Below, one piece after another: positions 1 to 8,729 of a DNA stretch of 64,000 nucleotides. Under the pieces are notes generated by a model, which had not been told where the DNA came from, searched no databases, and worked only from the letters and a program-made list of their open reading frames with translations. Numbering within the stretch: the stretch's first letter is position 1; each line of letters begins with the position of its first letter. Made by a program: the position numbers and the translations under genes. Source of the DNA: an uncultured Lachnospiraceae bacterium. GTDB lineage: Bacteria > Bacillota > Clostridia > Lachnospirales > Lachnospiraceae. The stretch lies in contig CAQGLR010000006.1 of assembly GCA_948794795.1 (NCBI GenBank), forward strand, positions 62,001-126,000, written 5' to 3'.

Positions 1-17
1 CCCAAGCCTTGTATATC

Positions 18-746
18 TTACATAACCATGCCACCGTCTACATTAAGCACCTGGCCTGTAATATATGTGTTTTTAGCCAGAAAGACTGCAGCAGCAGCGA
101 TATCATCCACTGTGCCATAGCGTTTAAGCGGAATAGCCTTTAACATCTCCTGTTTAGTTTCTTCAGCAAGTACATCTGTCATATCAGTTTCTACAAAACC
201 AGGGGCAATGGCATTACATGTAATACCTCTCTGTGCAAGTTCCTTGGCAGCAGATTTTGTAAGGCCTATTATGCCTGCTTTTGACGCAGCATAATTTGCC
301 TGCCCAATATTACCTGTCACACCTACTACTGATGCCATATTAATAATTGCACCGCTGCGCTGTTTAAGCATAAGGCTGCTTGCATGGCGCACCATATTAA
401 ATGTCCCTTTAAGGTTTGTATTTATAACCTGGTCAAACTGTTCCTCTGACATACGCATAAGAAGCATGTCCCTTGTTATACCTGCATTATTTACAAGTAT
501 ATCAAGAGTCCCAAACTCCTTCTTTATATCCTTTACAAGCTGTGCTGCAAAGCCAAAGTCTGCAACATCCCCCTGTACAGGCATGCACCTGGTGCCATAT
601 CCTTCTATCTCATTAATTGTATCATCTGATACTGAACTATGGTAATTAAGTACAATATTACAGCCTTCCTTTGCAAATGCAATGGCAACAGCCTTGCCTA
701 TGCCTTTCGCTGCACCTGTAACTACTGCTGTCTTTCCTTTTAACAT
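18..746 (-). CDS. fabG: 3-oxoacyl-ACP reductase FabG
   Basis: Short-chain dehydrogenase (242 aa) that reduces 3-oxoacyl-ACP to 3-hydroxyacyl-ACP with NADPH in type II fatty-acid elongation, in the cytoplasm. Seen: the Rossmann cofactor motif TGAAKGIG near residues 11-18, the NNAG motif, and the catalytic serine and YxxxK (YAASK) near residues 137-156. Length is typical for FabG. It is the last gene of the fab cluster visible here, about 47 bp after fabD. The window edge probably hides fabF, which commonly follows; that is inference. The ribosome site is weak, so translation may depend on coupling to fabD. Confidence 0.96.
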   Translation of the reverse strand: MLKGKTAVVTGAAKGIGKAVAIAFAKEGCNIVLNYHSSVSDDTINEIEGYGTRCMPVQGDVADFGFAAQLVKDIKKEFGTLDILVNNAGITRDMLLMRMSEEQFDQVINTNLKGTFNMVRHASSLMLKQRSGAIINMASVVGVTGNIGQANYAASKAGIIGLTKSAAKELAQRGITCNAIAPGFVETDMTDVLAEETKQEMLKAIPLKRYGTVDDIAAAAVFLAKNTYITGQVLNVDGGMVM

Positions 747-793
747 ATTACTAGACCATCTCTTTCCCTGTATACAACCTTACAGTTATAAAA

Positions 794-1735
794 CTACGCT
801 GATGCATTAAGCTTATCTAATGCTTTCTCCAGCGTAGATGTATCTTCAACATTTACATTTACCACACCTTTTAAAATACGTTTAACAAAACCACATAAAG
901 TCTTTCCTGGACCTAATTCAATAAATGTATCTGCACCCTTTTCATTCATATTACGGACTATCTGTTCCCATCTTACAGGACAGCATATCTGCTTTGTAAG
1001 AATTGGTATAATATCATCCTCTGACTGCACTATTTCTGCATTTACATTAGTAAATACAGGTATCTTCATAGGTGAAATTGTTATTTTCTTAAGCTCTTCA
1101 CCTAGTTTCTCTGCTGCCGGCTTAAGAAGTTCTGTATGGAATGGCCCGCTTACTTTAAGCTTCACTGCCATTTTTGCTCCTTTTTCTTTGGCAAGCTCTG
1201 CCGCCCTTGCTGCTGCTTCTGCCTTCCCTGCAATAACAACCTGCCCAGGTGCATTATAATTTGCAGGTATTGCCAGTCCAAGCCCCTCTTCTACAGCCTT
1301 CCTGCAGGCTTCTTCTACTAACTCTGTATCTAATCCTATAATGGCATACATAGCACCCTCACCATTAGGGACTGCTTCTGCCATAAACTTTCCTCTCTTC
1401 TGGACAAGGGCAACTGCTTCTTCAAAATCCATAGCACCACTTGCTACATATGCAGAATACTCCCCAAGGCTTAAGCCTGCCGCCATATCAGCACGCACAC
1501 CGCGTTCTTCAATAACCTTAAGGGCTGCAATGCTCATAACCAGTATTGCTGGCTGTGCAAACTCTGTCATCCCAAGCTTTTCTTCATTATTAAAACATAT
1601 ATCCTTTATAGAATAACCAAGCACTTCATCTGCCCTGTCAAATACTTCTTTTGCAACTGTATAATTATTATACAAATCTTTCCCCATACCAGCATATTGT
1701 GCACCCTGGCCACTGAACATAAAGACAGTTTTCAT
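794..1735 (-). CDS. fabD: malonyl-CoA:ACP transacylase FabD
   Basis: 313-aa malonyltransferase that loads malonyl groups from CoA onto acyl carrier protein for fatty-acid elongation. Seen: the N-terminal MFSGQGAQ motif, the nucleophile motif GLSLGEYSA (GxSxG) near residue 88-92, a conserved histidine in GPFHTELL near residue 198, and the C-terminal ELGPGKTLCGFVKR block. A GGAGGG ribosome site lies directly before the ATG. It lies between acpP and fabG; fabK, which often sits between acpP and fabD in related genomes, is not present here. Confidence 0.96.
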   Translation of the reverse strand: MKTVFMFSGQGAQYAGMGKDLYNNYTVAKEVFDRADEVLGYSIKDICFNNEEKLGMTEFAQPAILVMSIAALKVIEERGVRADMAAGLSLGEYSAYVASGAMDFEEAVALVQKRGKFMAEAVPNGEGAMYAIIGLDTELVEEACRKAVEEGLGLAIPANYNAPGQVVIAGKAEAAARAAELAKEKGAKMAVKLKVSGPFHTELLKPAAEKLGEELKKITISPMKIPVFTNVNAEIVQSEDDIIPILTKQICCPVRWEQIVRNMNEKGADTFIELGPGKTLCGFVKRILKGVVNVNVEDTSTLEKALDKLNASA

Positions 1736-1758
1736 CTAAACCCTCCAATATTATGGAA

Positions 1759-1801
1759 TTGTCCGGCATGCACCGGAAAAATTACCGGTACCGCCAGACA
1801 A
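1759..1801 (-). other. nested stem-loop between acpP and fabD
   Basis: On the minus strand the outer arms TTGTCTGGC and GCCGGACAA (one G-T pair) enclose an inner ACCGG/CCGGT hairpin with a T-rich loop. It sits in the acpP-fabD spacer. An RNA-processing, stabilising or partial-termination role that raises acpP output relative to fabD is inference only; there is no good U-tract after it. Confidence 0.45.
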
Positions 1802-1810
1802 CTGTATTTC

Positions 1811-2035
1811 TTAATTCTTATGACTTTCAACAAAATCAACTGCATCTTTTACAGTAACAATAGCTTCTGGATCTTCTACAGATATATCAAATTCATCTTC
1901 AATATCATTGATAATCTGGAACAGGTCTAAAGAATCTGCATCTAAATCTTCTTTTACATTAGTTTCAAGAGTAATTTCGCTTTCATCCTTGCCTGTCTGC
2001 TCTGCTATAATCTCCCTGATTTTCTCAAATACCAT
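1811..2035 (-). CDS. acpP: acyl carrier protein
   Basis: 74-aa acidic acyl carrier protein that carries growing acyl chains on a 4'-phosphopantetheine arm. Seen: the phosphopantetheine attachment motif DADSLDLF with the serine near residue 35, and the typical four-helix length and acidity. A strong AGGAGG ribosome site precedes the ATG, which suits a very abundant protein. It is flanked by fabH upstream and fabD downstream on the same strand. Confidence 0.97.
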   Translation of the reverse strand: MVFEKIREIIAEQTGKDESEITLETNVKEDLDADSLDLFQIINDIEDEFDISVEDPEAIVTVKDAVDFVESHKN

Positions 2036-2117
2036 AATTTTTTCCTCCTAAAATATAAATTTATTAATATATGTTTATATACACTGCATGCAGATTATGC
2101 CGCCGCAGTAATACATA

Positions 2118-3092
2118 CTACCATGAAACAAGCATAGTCCCCCAGGTCATACCACCGCCAAAACCTGTCAGCAGTATTTTATCCCCTCTCTTAACCAGCC
2201 CTTTTTCATTAAGCTCATTAAGCGCCATTGGAATACTTGCTGATGAAGTATTGCCATACCTGTCCATATTCATATAAAACTTTTCATATGGAATCTTAAG
2301 TTTATTAGAAATAACCTCTACAATCCTTACATTTGCCTGGTGTGGCACAACATATGCGATTTCATCCGGGCTTACACCTGCACTGGCAAGAACCCTTTCT
2401 ACACTTTTTACTACTGATTTGGTAGCAAATTTAAAAACTTCCCTGCCATTCATATTAACATACCACAATGGGTCTGTACCACTTTCATTTCCATTAAATG
2501 CATTAGAACAGCTTGTGTACCCTTCTGTAAGTATATCATATAATTCACCTTTTGTGCCAATTTCTTCCTTTATTATGCCATCTGTTTCAGATTTCTCAAC
2601 AAATGCACCGCCAGCCCCGTCACCAAAAAGTACACAGGTAGACCTGTCAGACCAGTCAACAATTTTTGAAAGTGTTTCTGCCCCTATTACGATTGCATTA
2701 TTATATACACCTGTCCTTATGTATTTATCAGCAATACTTAAGGCAAACATAAAACCACTGCATGCAGCAGCAATATCAAATGCAACTGCATTTACTGCAC
2801 CTATTTCTTTCTGTATCATACATCCCAGGGAAGGAGTCCCATAATCTGGTGTTACTGATGCTACAATTATTAAATCTACTGACTCCGCTTCCACACCTGC
2901 CCTTTCAAGAAGCTGCTTCGCTGTATTTACCGCAAGTACAGATGTATTCTCTCCTGATGATACATGTCTCTCTTTAATCCCTGTACGCTGTGTAATCCAC
3001 TCATCACTTGTATCAACTATCTTTGCCAGGTCATTATTTGTTATAACCTGTCCAGGGGCATATGCACCTGTAGCAATTATTCTTGTTGTCAT
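2118..3092 (-). CDS. fabH: 3-oxoacyl-ACP synthase III FabH
   Basis: 324-aa initiating condensing enzyme that joins acetyl-CoA (or a branched primer) to malonyl-ACP. Seen: the catalytic Cys in AAACSGF near residue 110, the catalytic His in VPHQAN near residue 250, the Asn of the GNTSSAS motif near residue 281, and the C-terminal GFGGGMTWG motif. Start ATG is supported by AGGAG 9 nt upstream. It follows the MarR-type regulator by about 50 bp, giving the regulator-fabH-acpP order known from Firmicutes fab clusters. Confidence 0.96.
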   Translation of the reverse strand: MTTRIIATGAYAPGQVITNNDLAKIVDTSDEWITQRTGIKERHVSSGENTSVLAVNTAKQLLERAGVEAESVDLIIVASVTPDYGTPSLGCMIQKEIGAVNAVAFDIAAACSGFMFALSIADKYIRTGVYNNAIVIGAETLSKIVDWSDRSTCVLFGDGAGGAFVEKSETDGIIKEEIGTKGELYDILTEGYTSCSNAFNGNESGTDPLWYVNMNGREVFKFATKSVVKSVERVLASAGVSPDEIAYVVPHQANVRIVEVISNKLKIPYEKFYMNMDRYGNTSSASIPMALNELNEKGLVKRGDKILLTGFGGGMTWGTMLVSW

Positions 3093-3142
3093 AATGTGTT
3101 ACTCCTATCCATAATTTATCTACATCTGTGAATCCGTCAGTA

Positions 3143-3586
3143 TTAATCATAAAACTGTGCAACAAAGCTGTCAAGATTTGATAGGATTTTTACCAATATC
3201 TCCATATCATCATTATCCAGGTCTTTAACCAAAGCATCTGTAAGGGCAACATGGAACTTCTCATGTATATGATACACTTCTTTGCCCTGTTTAGTCAAAC
3301 CAACTCTTACAACTCTTCTGTCTTTTTCGCTTTTAAACCTCTGGACATACCCTTTTTTGACAAGATTACTCACAGCAACCGTCAGTGTCCCTACTGTTAT
3401 ATGCAACGCTTTTGCAACTTCACCCATACTTTTAAGCGTACCAGTCCCAATGGCAGCAATTGTATGGACTTCTGTCATTGACAGCTTTTCTTTATATTCA
3501 TTTGAAACCGAAGCAGCTTCAGCACGGATAATATTATCAAAAATCCCTGTTAATTCTGCATTTATAATATCTAAAGCCTTATCCAT
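3143..3586 (-). CDS. fabT: MarR-family regulator, FabT-like
   Basis: 147-aa MarR-type winged-helix protein. Seen: a helix-turn-helix around MGEVAKALHITVGTLTVAVS (residues about 55-75) and a wing with the DRRVVRVGLTKQG motif. I chose the ATG preceded by AGGT 7 nt upstream; a TTG one codon earlier is possible. As the first gene of the fab cluster it is most likely FabT, a repressor of fatty-acid synthesis that acts with acyl-ACP. That role rests on position and family, not on a diagnostic residue. Two palindromes in its upstream region are candidate binding sites. Confidence 0.85.
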   Translation of the reverse strand: MDKALDIINAELTGIFDNIIRAEAASVSNEYKEKLSMTEVHTIAAIGTGTLKSMGEVAKALHITVGTLTVAVSNLVKKGYVQRFKSEKDRRVVRVGLTKQGKEVYHIHEKFHVALTDALVKDLDNDDMEILVKILSNLDSFVAQFYD

Positions 3587-3617
3587 CAATTTTACCTGAT
3601 AATTATTGTATTTGTCT

Positions 3618-3655
3618 AAGGCAGGTCTGCCTTAATCATATTTTGTATATCAAAA
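3618..3655 (-). promoter_or_regulatory. candidate operator pair upstream of fabT
   Basis: Two palindromes lie 30-70 bp upstream of the fabT start: AAGGCAGGTCTGCCTT (3618-3633, 7-bp arms) and TTTTGTATATCAAAA (3641-3655, 5-bp arms). The second resembles the TTTGA-N-TCAAA style of site used by MarR-type FabT proteins. Autoregulation of the fab cluster through these sites is inference. Confidence 0.45.
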
Positions 3656-3762
3656 TATTTTATAAACAAGGAAAGTATATTCTATAAATATAGTGTTCGT
3701 CAACCGTACATTTATTGTAATTTCGCATATATTTTCCTGAAATTTTTGTGCATAATTACAAA

Positions 3763-3831
3763 GAGAACCATATAATAATACATTCATGGCTGGCATGCAG
3801 CCCATCTTAAGAATATATCAATATGGTTCTC
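3763..3831 (-). terminator. nested hairpin, probable terminator of the cheY operon
   Basis: GAGAACCATAT (3763-3773) and ATATGGTTCTC (3821-3831) are perfect 11-bp arms. Inside is a second hairpin, GGCTG-GCATG-CAGCC. It begins about 10 bp after the stop of the response regulator, and on the minus strand it is followed by TTTGTAATT, a weak U-tract. Confidence 0.6.
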
Positions 3832-3841
3832 CAGCATTTTA

Positions 3842-4246
3842 TCAGTCTTCTTCCTTGTCTGCTGCGAGCTGCTCCTCTCTTTGCCTTTTAAGAAGCTCAA
3901 GAGTTGCAAGAAGCACATCATCTTCCCATGGCTTAGGTATAAGGTATTTTACACCTATCGCCCTTACTTCTTCAAGAGTGCCTGAATCACACAATGAACT
4001 TAACATAAGAATTGTTACGCCAGGGTCTTTTTCTTTTAATATCTGTGCTGTTTCCAGACCATCAATGCCTGGCATAATAATATCCAGAATAATTATATCA
4101 GGACGGAGTTCCTCATACATCTTTATTCCTTCTTCTCCATTCTTTGCATAACCTATAACTTCATATCCATTTTCTTCAACAATATCTTTAATCTGTTTAG
4201 AAGCAAATGGTGAATCATCCACTACTACAATAGTTGTCTTACCCAT
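3842..4246 (-). CDS. CheY-like single-domain response regulator
   Basis: 134-aa receiver domain with no output domain. Seen: acidic pair DD near residues 10-11, phospho-acceptor Asp in ILDIIMPG near residue 54, the Ser/Thr switch in MLSS near residue 82, and the conserved Lys in PKPW near residue 104. The C-terminus is a short charged tail. It follows a CheX-like protein by about 30 bp, so a chemotaxis/motility phosphorelay role is likely. The known pairing of CheX/CheC phosphatases with CheY-type proteins supports this, but the exact partner kinase is not in the window. Confidence 0.88.
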   Translation of the reverse strand: MGKTTIVVVDDSPFASKQIKDIVEENGYEVIGYAKNGEEGIKMYEELRPDIIILDIIMPGIDGLETAQILKEKDPGVTILMLSSLCDSGTLEEVRAIGVKYLIPKPWEDDVLLATLELLKRQREEQLAADKEED

Positions 4247-4275
4247 TTGTCACCCTCCTTTAATCACAACGTCCA

Positions 4276-4725
4276 TTAATAATAAACTGTTACCCTTAAA
4301 ACCCCGATATCAGTTTCATAATATAATACAATATGTTTAGATTTTCTATCTTTCTCCCTGATTGTTTCACCTTTCTTTAAGAATACAGGTACAGTCAGCT
4401 TTGATGAACCCCCTATCTTATTGCTGATATTTGACAGTGCAAAACCACAGACAATATTTATATATTCATTAATATAAAGCAGCTTTTCATCATCAGAAGC
4501 AGGCTCCCCGCTATTCATAACATATATAATATGTTCATAAACATCGGATGAAATTTCACAGACAACCAGAGAATTAAACTTTCCTTTTGTATATACTGAA
4601 CCGGTATAACTATCTTCTCCGTTTAGATCCCTGTTAACATTCCTCTTTAAATTCAACGAAGCTATTTTCTTAGATACCGATACGAAAGCACAATCGAAAA
4701 TCTCATCTACCTCCATATCTGTCAC
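4276..4725 (-). CDS. CheX-like chemotaxis phosphatase-family protein
   Basis: 149-aa protein that I read as a CheX/CheC-like relative from its general fold pattern and its place beside a CheY-like regulator. I see no unmistakable catalytic E-N pair, so the assignment is tentative. I start it at the GTG at 4725 because AAAGGAGGG lies 5-7 nt before it; that same site falls inside the first codons of the longer ORF starting at 4752, making the longer start unlikely. It lies between yvyF and the response regulator. Confidence 0.6.
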   Translation of the reverse strand: MTDMEVDEIFDCAFVSVSKKIASLNLKRNVNRDLNGEDSYTGSVYTKGKFNSLVVCEISSDVYEHIIYVMNSGEPASDDEKLLYINEYINIVCGFALSNISNKIGGSSKLTVPVFLKKGETIREKDRKSKHIVLYYETDIGVLRVTVYY

Positions 4726-4751
4726 TAGGCTCCCTCCTTTAACTGCAGACA

Positions 4752-5147
4752 TTAATTGCCCAGAAACCTCATCTTTGCTCCCGCTGATTTCTTATCCTTT
4801 TGCGGTGCAGTAGTAACATATAAATTATTCAGTGTATTTGCCATACTCTTTTTACACTCTGGACAAAAACGGCCTGTAAGTATTGGTCTCCCACATTTTT
4901 CACAATCAATTGAAACCCCGGAATCTTTAGTAAAGCACAGCCTCTCCTGACGTATCCACTTTTTTATCTGCTGGATTGGAATATCCATATCTTCTGCAAC
5001 TGTTGGCATACTTGCACCAGGATGGTCATATATATACTGCCTCACCTCCAGAAACTTTTCTTCCATCTGCTTTTCGCAGGCAGGACATACTGGATTGCCC
5101 GTATAGTCAAACAGATTTCCACACTTCTTACAATTTCTAACATCCAT
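4752..5147 (-). CDS. yvyF: YvyF-type flagellar operon zinc-ribbon protein
   Basis: 131-aa protein matching the TIGR03826/YvyF type. Seen: two CxxC pairs near the N-terminus (CKKCG and CPAC, residues 6-24), a central helical DNA-binding-like section around PTVAEDMDIPIQQIKKWIRQ, and a second zinc pair set (CEKCG, CPEC) near residues 77-95. In Bacillus yvyF lies in the comF-flgM region; here it directly follows comFC, which supports the call. Precise function is unknown; a role in flagellar gene expression or assembly is assumed from context. AGGAGG lies 8 nt before the ATG. Confidence 0.82.
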   Translation of the reverse strand: MDVRNCKKCGNLFDYTGNPVCPACEKQMEEKFLEVRQYIYDHPGASMPTVAEDMDIPIQQIKKWIRQERLCFTKDSGVSIDCEKCGRPILTGRFCPECKKSMANTLNNLYVTTAPQKDKKSAGAKMRFLGN

Positions 5148-5165
5148 GTTAATACCTCCTCTTCT

Positions 5166-5921
5166 TTAATATCCTTTTCCTATACAAGTACATAAAAAGT
5201 AAACCTCTTTAATATTTGCACGTTTTAGTACAAAAGAACATTCCTCAATGGTACTGCCTGTTGTGTATATATCATCAATTATTATAACACATTTAATATT
5301 CTGATACAACTCCCTGCTTTCCTTAACCACCTCAAATGCACCTGATAAATTAAGTTTTCTTTCTTTATCAGACAAGTTTTTCTGTGGGACTGTATCTTTT
5401 GTACGCACTACCATGTTATGTATAACTTGTATCCCCATAAGTTCCCCCAGCAGGCCTGCTATTATTCCTGACTGGTTAAAACCTCTTTTAAGCCTTCTCT
5501 TCCCATGTATTGGTACAGGTATAAATGCATCTGGGGATATGCTTTCTATCCAGCTGCCATACAGTTCTGCTGCCTTACTGGCATAGAAACCTGCATATCC
5601 TGTCCTTCCCGCATATTTAAATTGTGCAACTGACTGCTGCATGCAGCTGTTATATACAAATACTGCCCTGCCACATTCAAAAGAAGTTTCCTTCCCCTGG
5701 CAGTCAAGGCACAATTCTGTATCCTGCCTGACAGGCTTTCCACATTTCATACAAAAAGGAGCTTTTACATATTCTGCCTTTCCTGTACATTCCATGCATG
5801 TACTAATGCCACTTCCAGTATACATTACTTTGCCACACAAAGGGCATCTGCCGGGATAAACAATTCCTGCAATATTTTTTAGCAGTCCTTTGCCACATTT
5901 AGTTATATCCTTTAGTATCAT
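5166..5921 (-). CDS. comFC: ComFC-family phosphoribosyltransferase-like protein
   Basis: 251-aa ComF family protein used in DNA uptake (late competence) in naturally transformable relatives. Seen: an N-terminal zinc-finger region with several CxxC pairs (CPLCG, CMEC, CMKCG, CLDC) over residues 25-75, and a C-terminal PRTase motif IIIDDIYTTGST near residue 212. The gene overlaps the 3' end of recD2. I prefer the ATG at 5921 preceded by GGAGG, rather than a TTG at 5936; the short 3-nt spacing leaves some doubt. The ATPase partner ComFA is not in the window. Confidence 0.87.
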   Translation of the reverse strand: MILKDITKCGKGLLKNIAGIVYPGRCPLCGKVMYTGSGISTCMECTGKAEYVKAPFCMKCGKPVRQDTELCLDCQGKETSFECGRAVFVYNSCMQQSVAQFKYAGRTGYAGFYASKAAELYGSWIESISPDAFIPVPIHGKRRLKRGFNQSGIIAGLLGELMGIQVIHNMVVRTKDTVPQKNLSDKERKLNLSGAFEVVKESRELYQNIKCVIIIDDIYTTGSTIEECSFVLKRANIKEVYFLCTCIGKGY

Positions 5922-8154
5922 TTTCCTCCATTTCAACTATGCGCTGGCACAAACCGGAGTAACGTTTCTGTTCGTTGACATTTTTTATCATCTGGTATAT
6001 TACTGCTGAACTTCCAACAAGTGTTACACACTTTTTGGCACGTGTAACAGCTGTATAAAGCAGGTTTCTGTTCAGAAGCATCCTGGGGCCTCCAAGAACC
6101 GGGATTATTACAGCAGGATACTCACTTCCTTGTGATTTGTGTATTGTAACCGCATACGCCAGTTCCATTTCATCCATTTCAGAGAAACCATACCTGGCAG
6201 TCTTTCCTTCTTCAAATTCAACAACAACCATTTCCTCTATATCAAGTATACTTTTGATTATCCCTATATCCCCGTTAAAGACTCCCATTCCCTCCTCATA
6301 CACATTACCATAATTATTTTCTTTAGTCCACTTAATCTGGTAATTATTTTTAACTTGCATCACTTTATCGTTTTCCCGGAAAAGAATACCATGGAATTCT
6401 CTCTCATTCTTATCTGGTGATTTCATGTTCATATACCCTTGAAGTACTTTATTCAGGTTCTCCACCCCAAGCACCCCTTTCCTCATAGGTACAAGCACCT
6501 GTATATCATATGAAGATGCGTTTACATATGGAGGAAGGTTCTTCATTATAAGCTGGATTACAACATTCATTACATCCTGTGGGTTATCCCTTTCAAGGTG
6601 GAAGAAATCCATATTTTTATTATCAAGGCTTATCTGCATGCCTGCATTAATTTTATGGGCATTAGTTACAATTTCACTCTCTGCTGCCTGCCGGAATATA
6701 TGGTCCAGCCTGGTTACATTGCAAAATCCTGACTGTATCATATCTTTTAATACATTACCTGGCCCTACAGAAGGCAGCTGGTTTACATCACCTGCCATTA
6801 TAAGGCGTGTACCTGGTACAAGCGCTTTTAAAAGTGCATGGAGCAGATATATGTCAACCATAGAAAATTCATCTACTATAACAGCGTCCGCTTCCAGCGG
6901 CTGTGATTCATTTATTTTAAAATCTATATTGCCATTATCCTCACCCATGCCGCTGTTTATTTCCAGAAGCCTGTGTATTGTCTGTGCTTCCCTGCCAGAA
7001 GTTTCAGACATTCTCTTAGCTGCCCTTCCTGTAGGGGCCGCCAGAAGTATTTCAAGCCCTTCCTCTTCCAGAAGACTGATAATTATATTTATTGTAGTCG
7101 TCTTGCCAGTACCAGGCCCACCTGTTATTACCAGCACACCATTCATTGCTGCCTGTAAAGCAGCCTGTTCCTGCAGGCTGTCAAGAATTATATCCTGCTG
7201 CCTGCCAATCTGTAATACTTTCTTCTGGATACTGGCCTTATTAACAGGAAATGTTATATCCAGGTCAAGCAGCATCCTTGCACAGTTTAATTCCATATAA
7301 TAAAGCCTGCTTGTGTACAGCCTTCTTTCACCACCAGTTTCCTGTATAATAATTTCCTTATTCATAGACATTAAATCTATTTCTTTGGAAACTATATCTT
7401 TATCCAGCATAAGTATCCCAGAAGCTGTTTCTATAAGTTCATCTTCTGGAAGATAACAGTGCCCCTGGTTCCCAGCCTGCTGTAATGCATACATAATCCC
7501 CGCCTGTACCCTGGACTGTGAATCTTTACCAAAACCTGCTCTCTGGGCAATAGCATCTGCAAGCTTAAAACCTATCCCAGAAATATCTTCTGCAAGCTTA
7601 TATGGATTCTTCTTAAGCACTTCATAAACATTATCTTTATAATATTTATATATCTTTACAGACATATTCATGCTTATTCCATAATCCTGCAAAAACATCA
7701 TAGCCTGGCGCATCTGTCTTTTTTCTGAAAACTGCCCTGCAATGCTTACAGCCATCTTCATGCTGATACCTTTAACTTCCGCAAGCCTTTCAGGTTCTTT
7801 CTCAATTATATCAAAAGTATTGGCAGCAAACCTTCTTACTATCCTTGCAGCAAGTGCAGGCCCTATACCCTTTATTGCACCTGAACCAAGATATTTCTCA
7901 ACCGCAATTTCACTATCAGGCTGTTTTTCTTTATAACTTTCAACTTGTATCTGCGGGCCATAACTTTTATGGATTACTTCTTTTCCCTGTACTACAAGGT
8001 ATTCCCCCTCTGATACAAATGAAAAACAGCCTACACAGCACACTTCACTGTCCTCTCCTTCATCCGTTGAAGGGTTAACCAGATACAGCACTGTATAACC
8101 ATTCTCTTCATTTCTGAAAGTAATACGGTCAACATATCCTTCGGCCTCTTTCAT
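5899..8154 (-). CDS. recD2: ATP-dependent DNA helicase RecD2
   Basis: 751-aa RecD-like superfamily 1B 5'-3' helicase that acts in DNA repair in bacteria without RecBCD. Seen: an N-terminal OB-like region, tandem helix-hairpin-helix segments around residues 85-190, Walker A GGPGTGKTTT near residue 345, Walker B VIVDEFSMV, the GDVNQLPSVGPG motif, and the C-terminal motif VTIHKSQGSEY near residue 665. I start at the ATG at 8154 with AAAGGA 10 nt upstream; the longer reading to 8202 adds residues with no family support. It leads the recD2-comFC-yvyF-CheX-CheY gene string. Confidence 0.95.
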   Translation of the reverse strand: MKEAEGYVDRITFRNEENGYTVLYLVNPSTDEGEDSEVCCVGCFSFVSEGEYLVVQGKEVIHKSYGPQIQVESYKEKQPDSEIAVEKYLGSGAIKGIGPALAARIVRRFAANTFDIIEKEPERLAEVKGISMKMAVSIAGQFSEKRQMRQAMMFLQDYGISMNMSVKIYKYYKDNVYEVLKKNPYKLAEDISGIGFKLADAIAQRAGFGKDSQSRVQAGIMYALQQAGNQGHCYLPEDELIETASGILMLDKDIVSKEIDLMSMNKEIIIQETGGERRLYTSRLYYMELNCARMLLDLDITFPVNKASIQKKVLQIGRQQDIILDSLQEQAALQAAMNGVLVITGGPGTGKTTTINIIISLLEEEGLEILLAAPTGRAAKRMSETSGREAQTIHRLLEINSGMGEDNGNIDFKINESQPLEADAVIVDEFSMVDIYLLHALLKALVPGTRLIMAGDVNQLPSVGPGNVLKDMIQSGFCNVTRLDHIFRQAAESEIVTNAHKINAGMQISLDNKNMDFFHLERDNPQDVMNVVIQLIMKNLPPYVNASSYDIQVLVPMRKGVLGVENLNKVLQGYMNMKSPDKNEREFHGILFRENDKVMQVKNNYQIKWTKENNYGNVYEEGMGVFNGDIGIIKSILDIEEMVVVEFEEGKTARYGFSEMDEMELAYAVTIHKSQGSEYPAVIIPVLGGPRMLLNRNLLYTAVTRAKKCVTLVGSSAVIYQMIKNVNEQKRYSGLCQRIVEMEENDTKGYN

Positions 8155-8263
8155 CACAAAACAGTCCTTTCTGTACAAAACAGCCTTACATGCAGCAGGC
8201 ACAGTATTTAATAATTTGTCGGAATACCAGCTTCACATTCTGGAACAATGCCTGCATAATCCC

Positions 8264-8291
8264 AAAAAGACCACTGCGGTATATGCAGCGG
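8264..8291 (-). terminator. intrinsic terminator of the flagellar rod operon
   Basis: On the minus strand CCGCTGC-ATATACC-GCAGTGG is followed by TCTTTTT. It lies about 50 bp after the rod-binding protein gene and ends the mreB-flgF-flgG string before recD2. Confidence 0.85.
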
Positions 8292-8341
8292 CCCTTTTTA
8301 CTTAATCCATATTAACAGTTATCTATAAAGTTTTACAAATA

Positions 8342-8683
8342 CTACTGCAGATTATATTGTGTCTTCATAGAATCATACAACTGCTGTGCCAGGCCTAATC
8401 CACCACCGTCAACAACCGCATCAGCATATGTTTCATTGAGCATATTACTAAAATACTGCATATATTCGCCTTTTTCATCTTCATTCTCAAGTGACTTCTT
8501 AGCTTCTTCAAGCATTTTCTGTACAAAATATGATTCAAAATCCTTGCAGACTTCCATAAGTTCATCTTCCTTACTTGAAGAACCTATACTGCCAAGCTTA
8601 TCCTTAAGGGATGAACCTGAAACAGAATTTATATTACTATAATATGTATCATATATTGATGATGTATCTAATACAGATGCCAT
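8342..8683 (-). CDS. flgJ: flagellar rod-binding protein (FlgJ N-domain only)
   Basis: 113-aa protein that matches the rod-binding domain at the N-terminus of FlgJ: a central MEVCKDFESYFVQKMLEEAK helix and a C-terminal GGGLGLAQQLYDSM motif typical of the family. It lacks the muramidase domain of proteobacterial FlgJ, as is usual in Firmicutes. It follows flgG by about 46 bp and is the last gene before the terminator. Likely role: capping or scaffolding of the flagellar rod as it crosses the wall. Confidence 0.85.
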   Translation of the reverse strand: MASVLDTSSIYDTYYSNINSVSGSSLKDKLGSIGSSSKEDELMEVCKDFESYFVQKMLEEAKKSLENEDEKGEYMQYFSNMLNETYADAVVDGGGLGLAQQLYDSMKTQYNLQ

Positions 8684-8729
8684 ATACCCACCTTGCCTTT
8701 CTACAATTACAGACTATTATAATTATATA

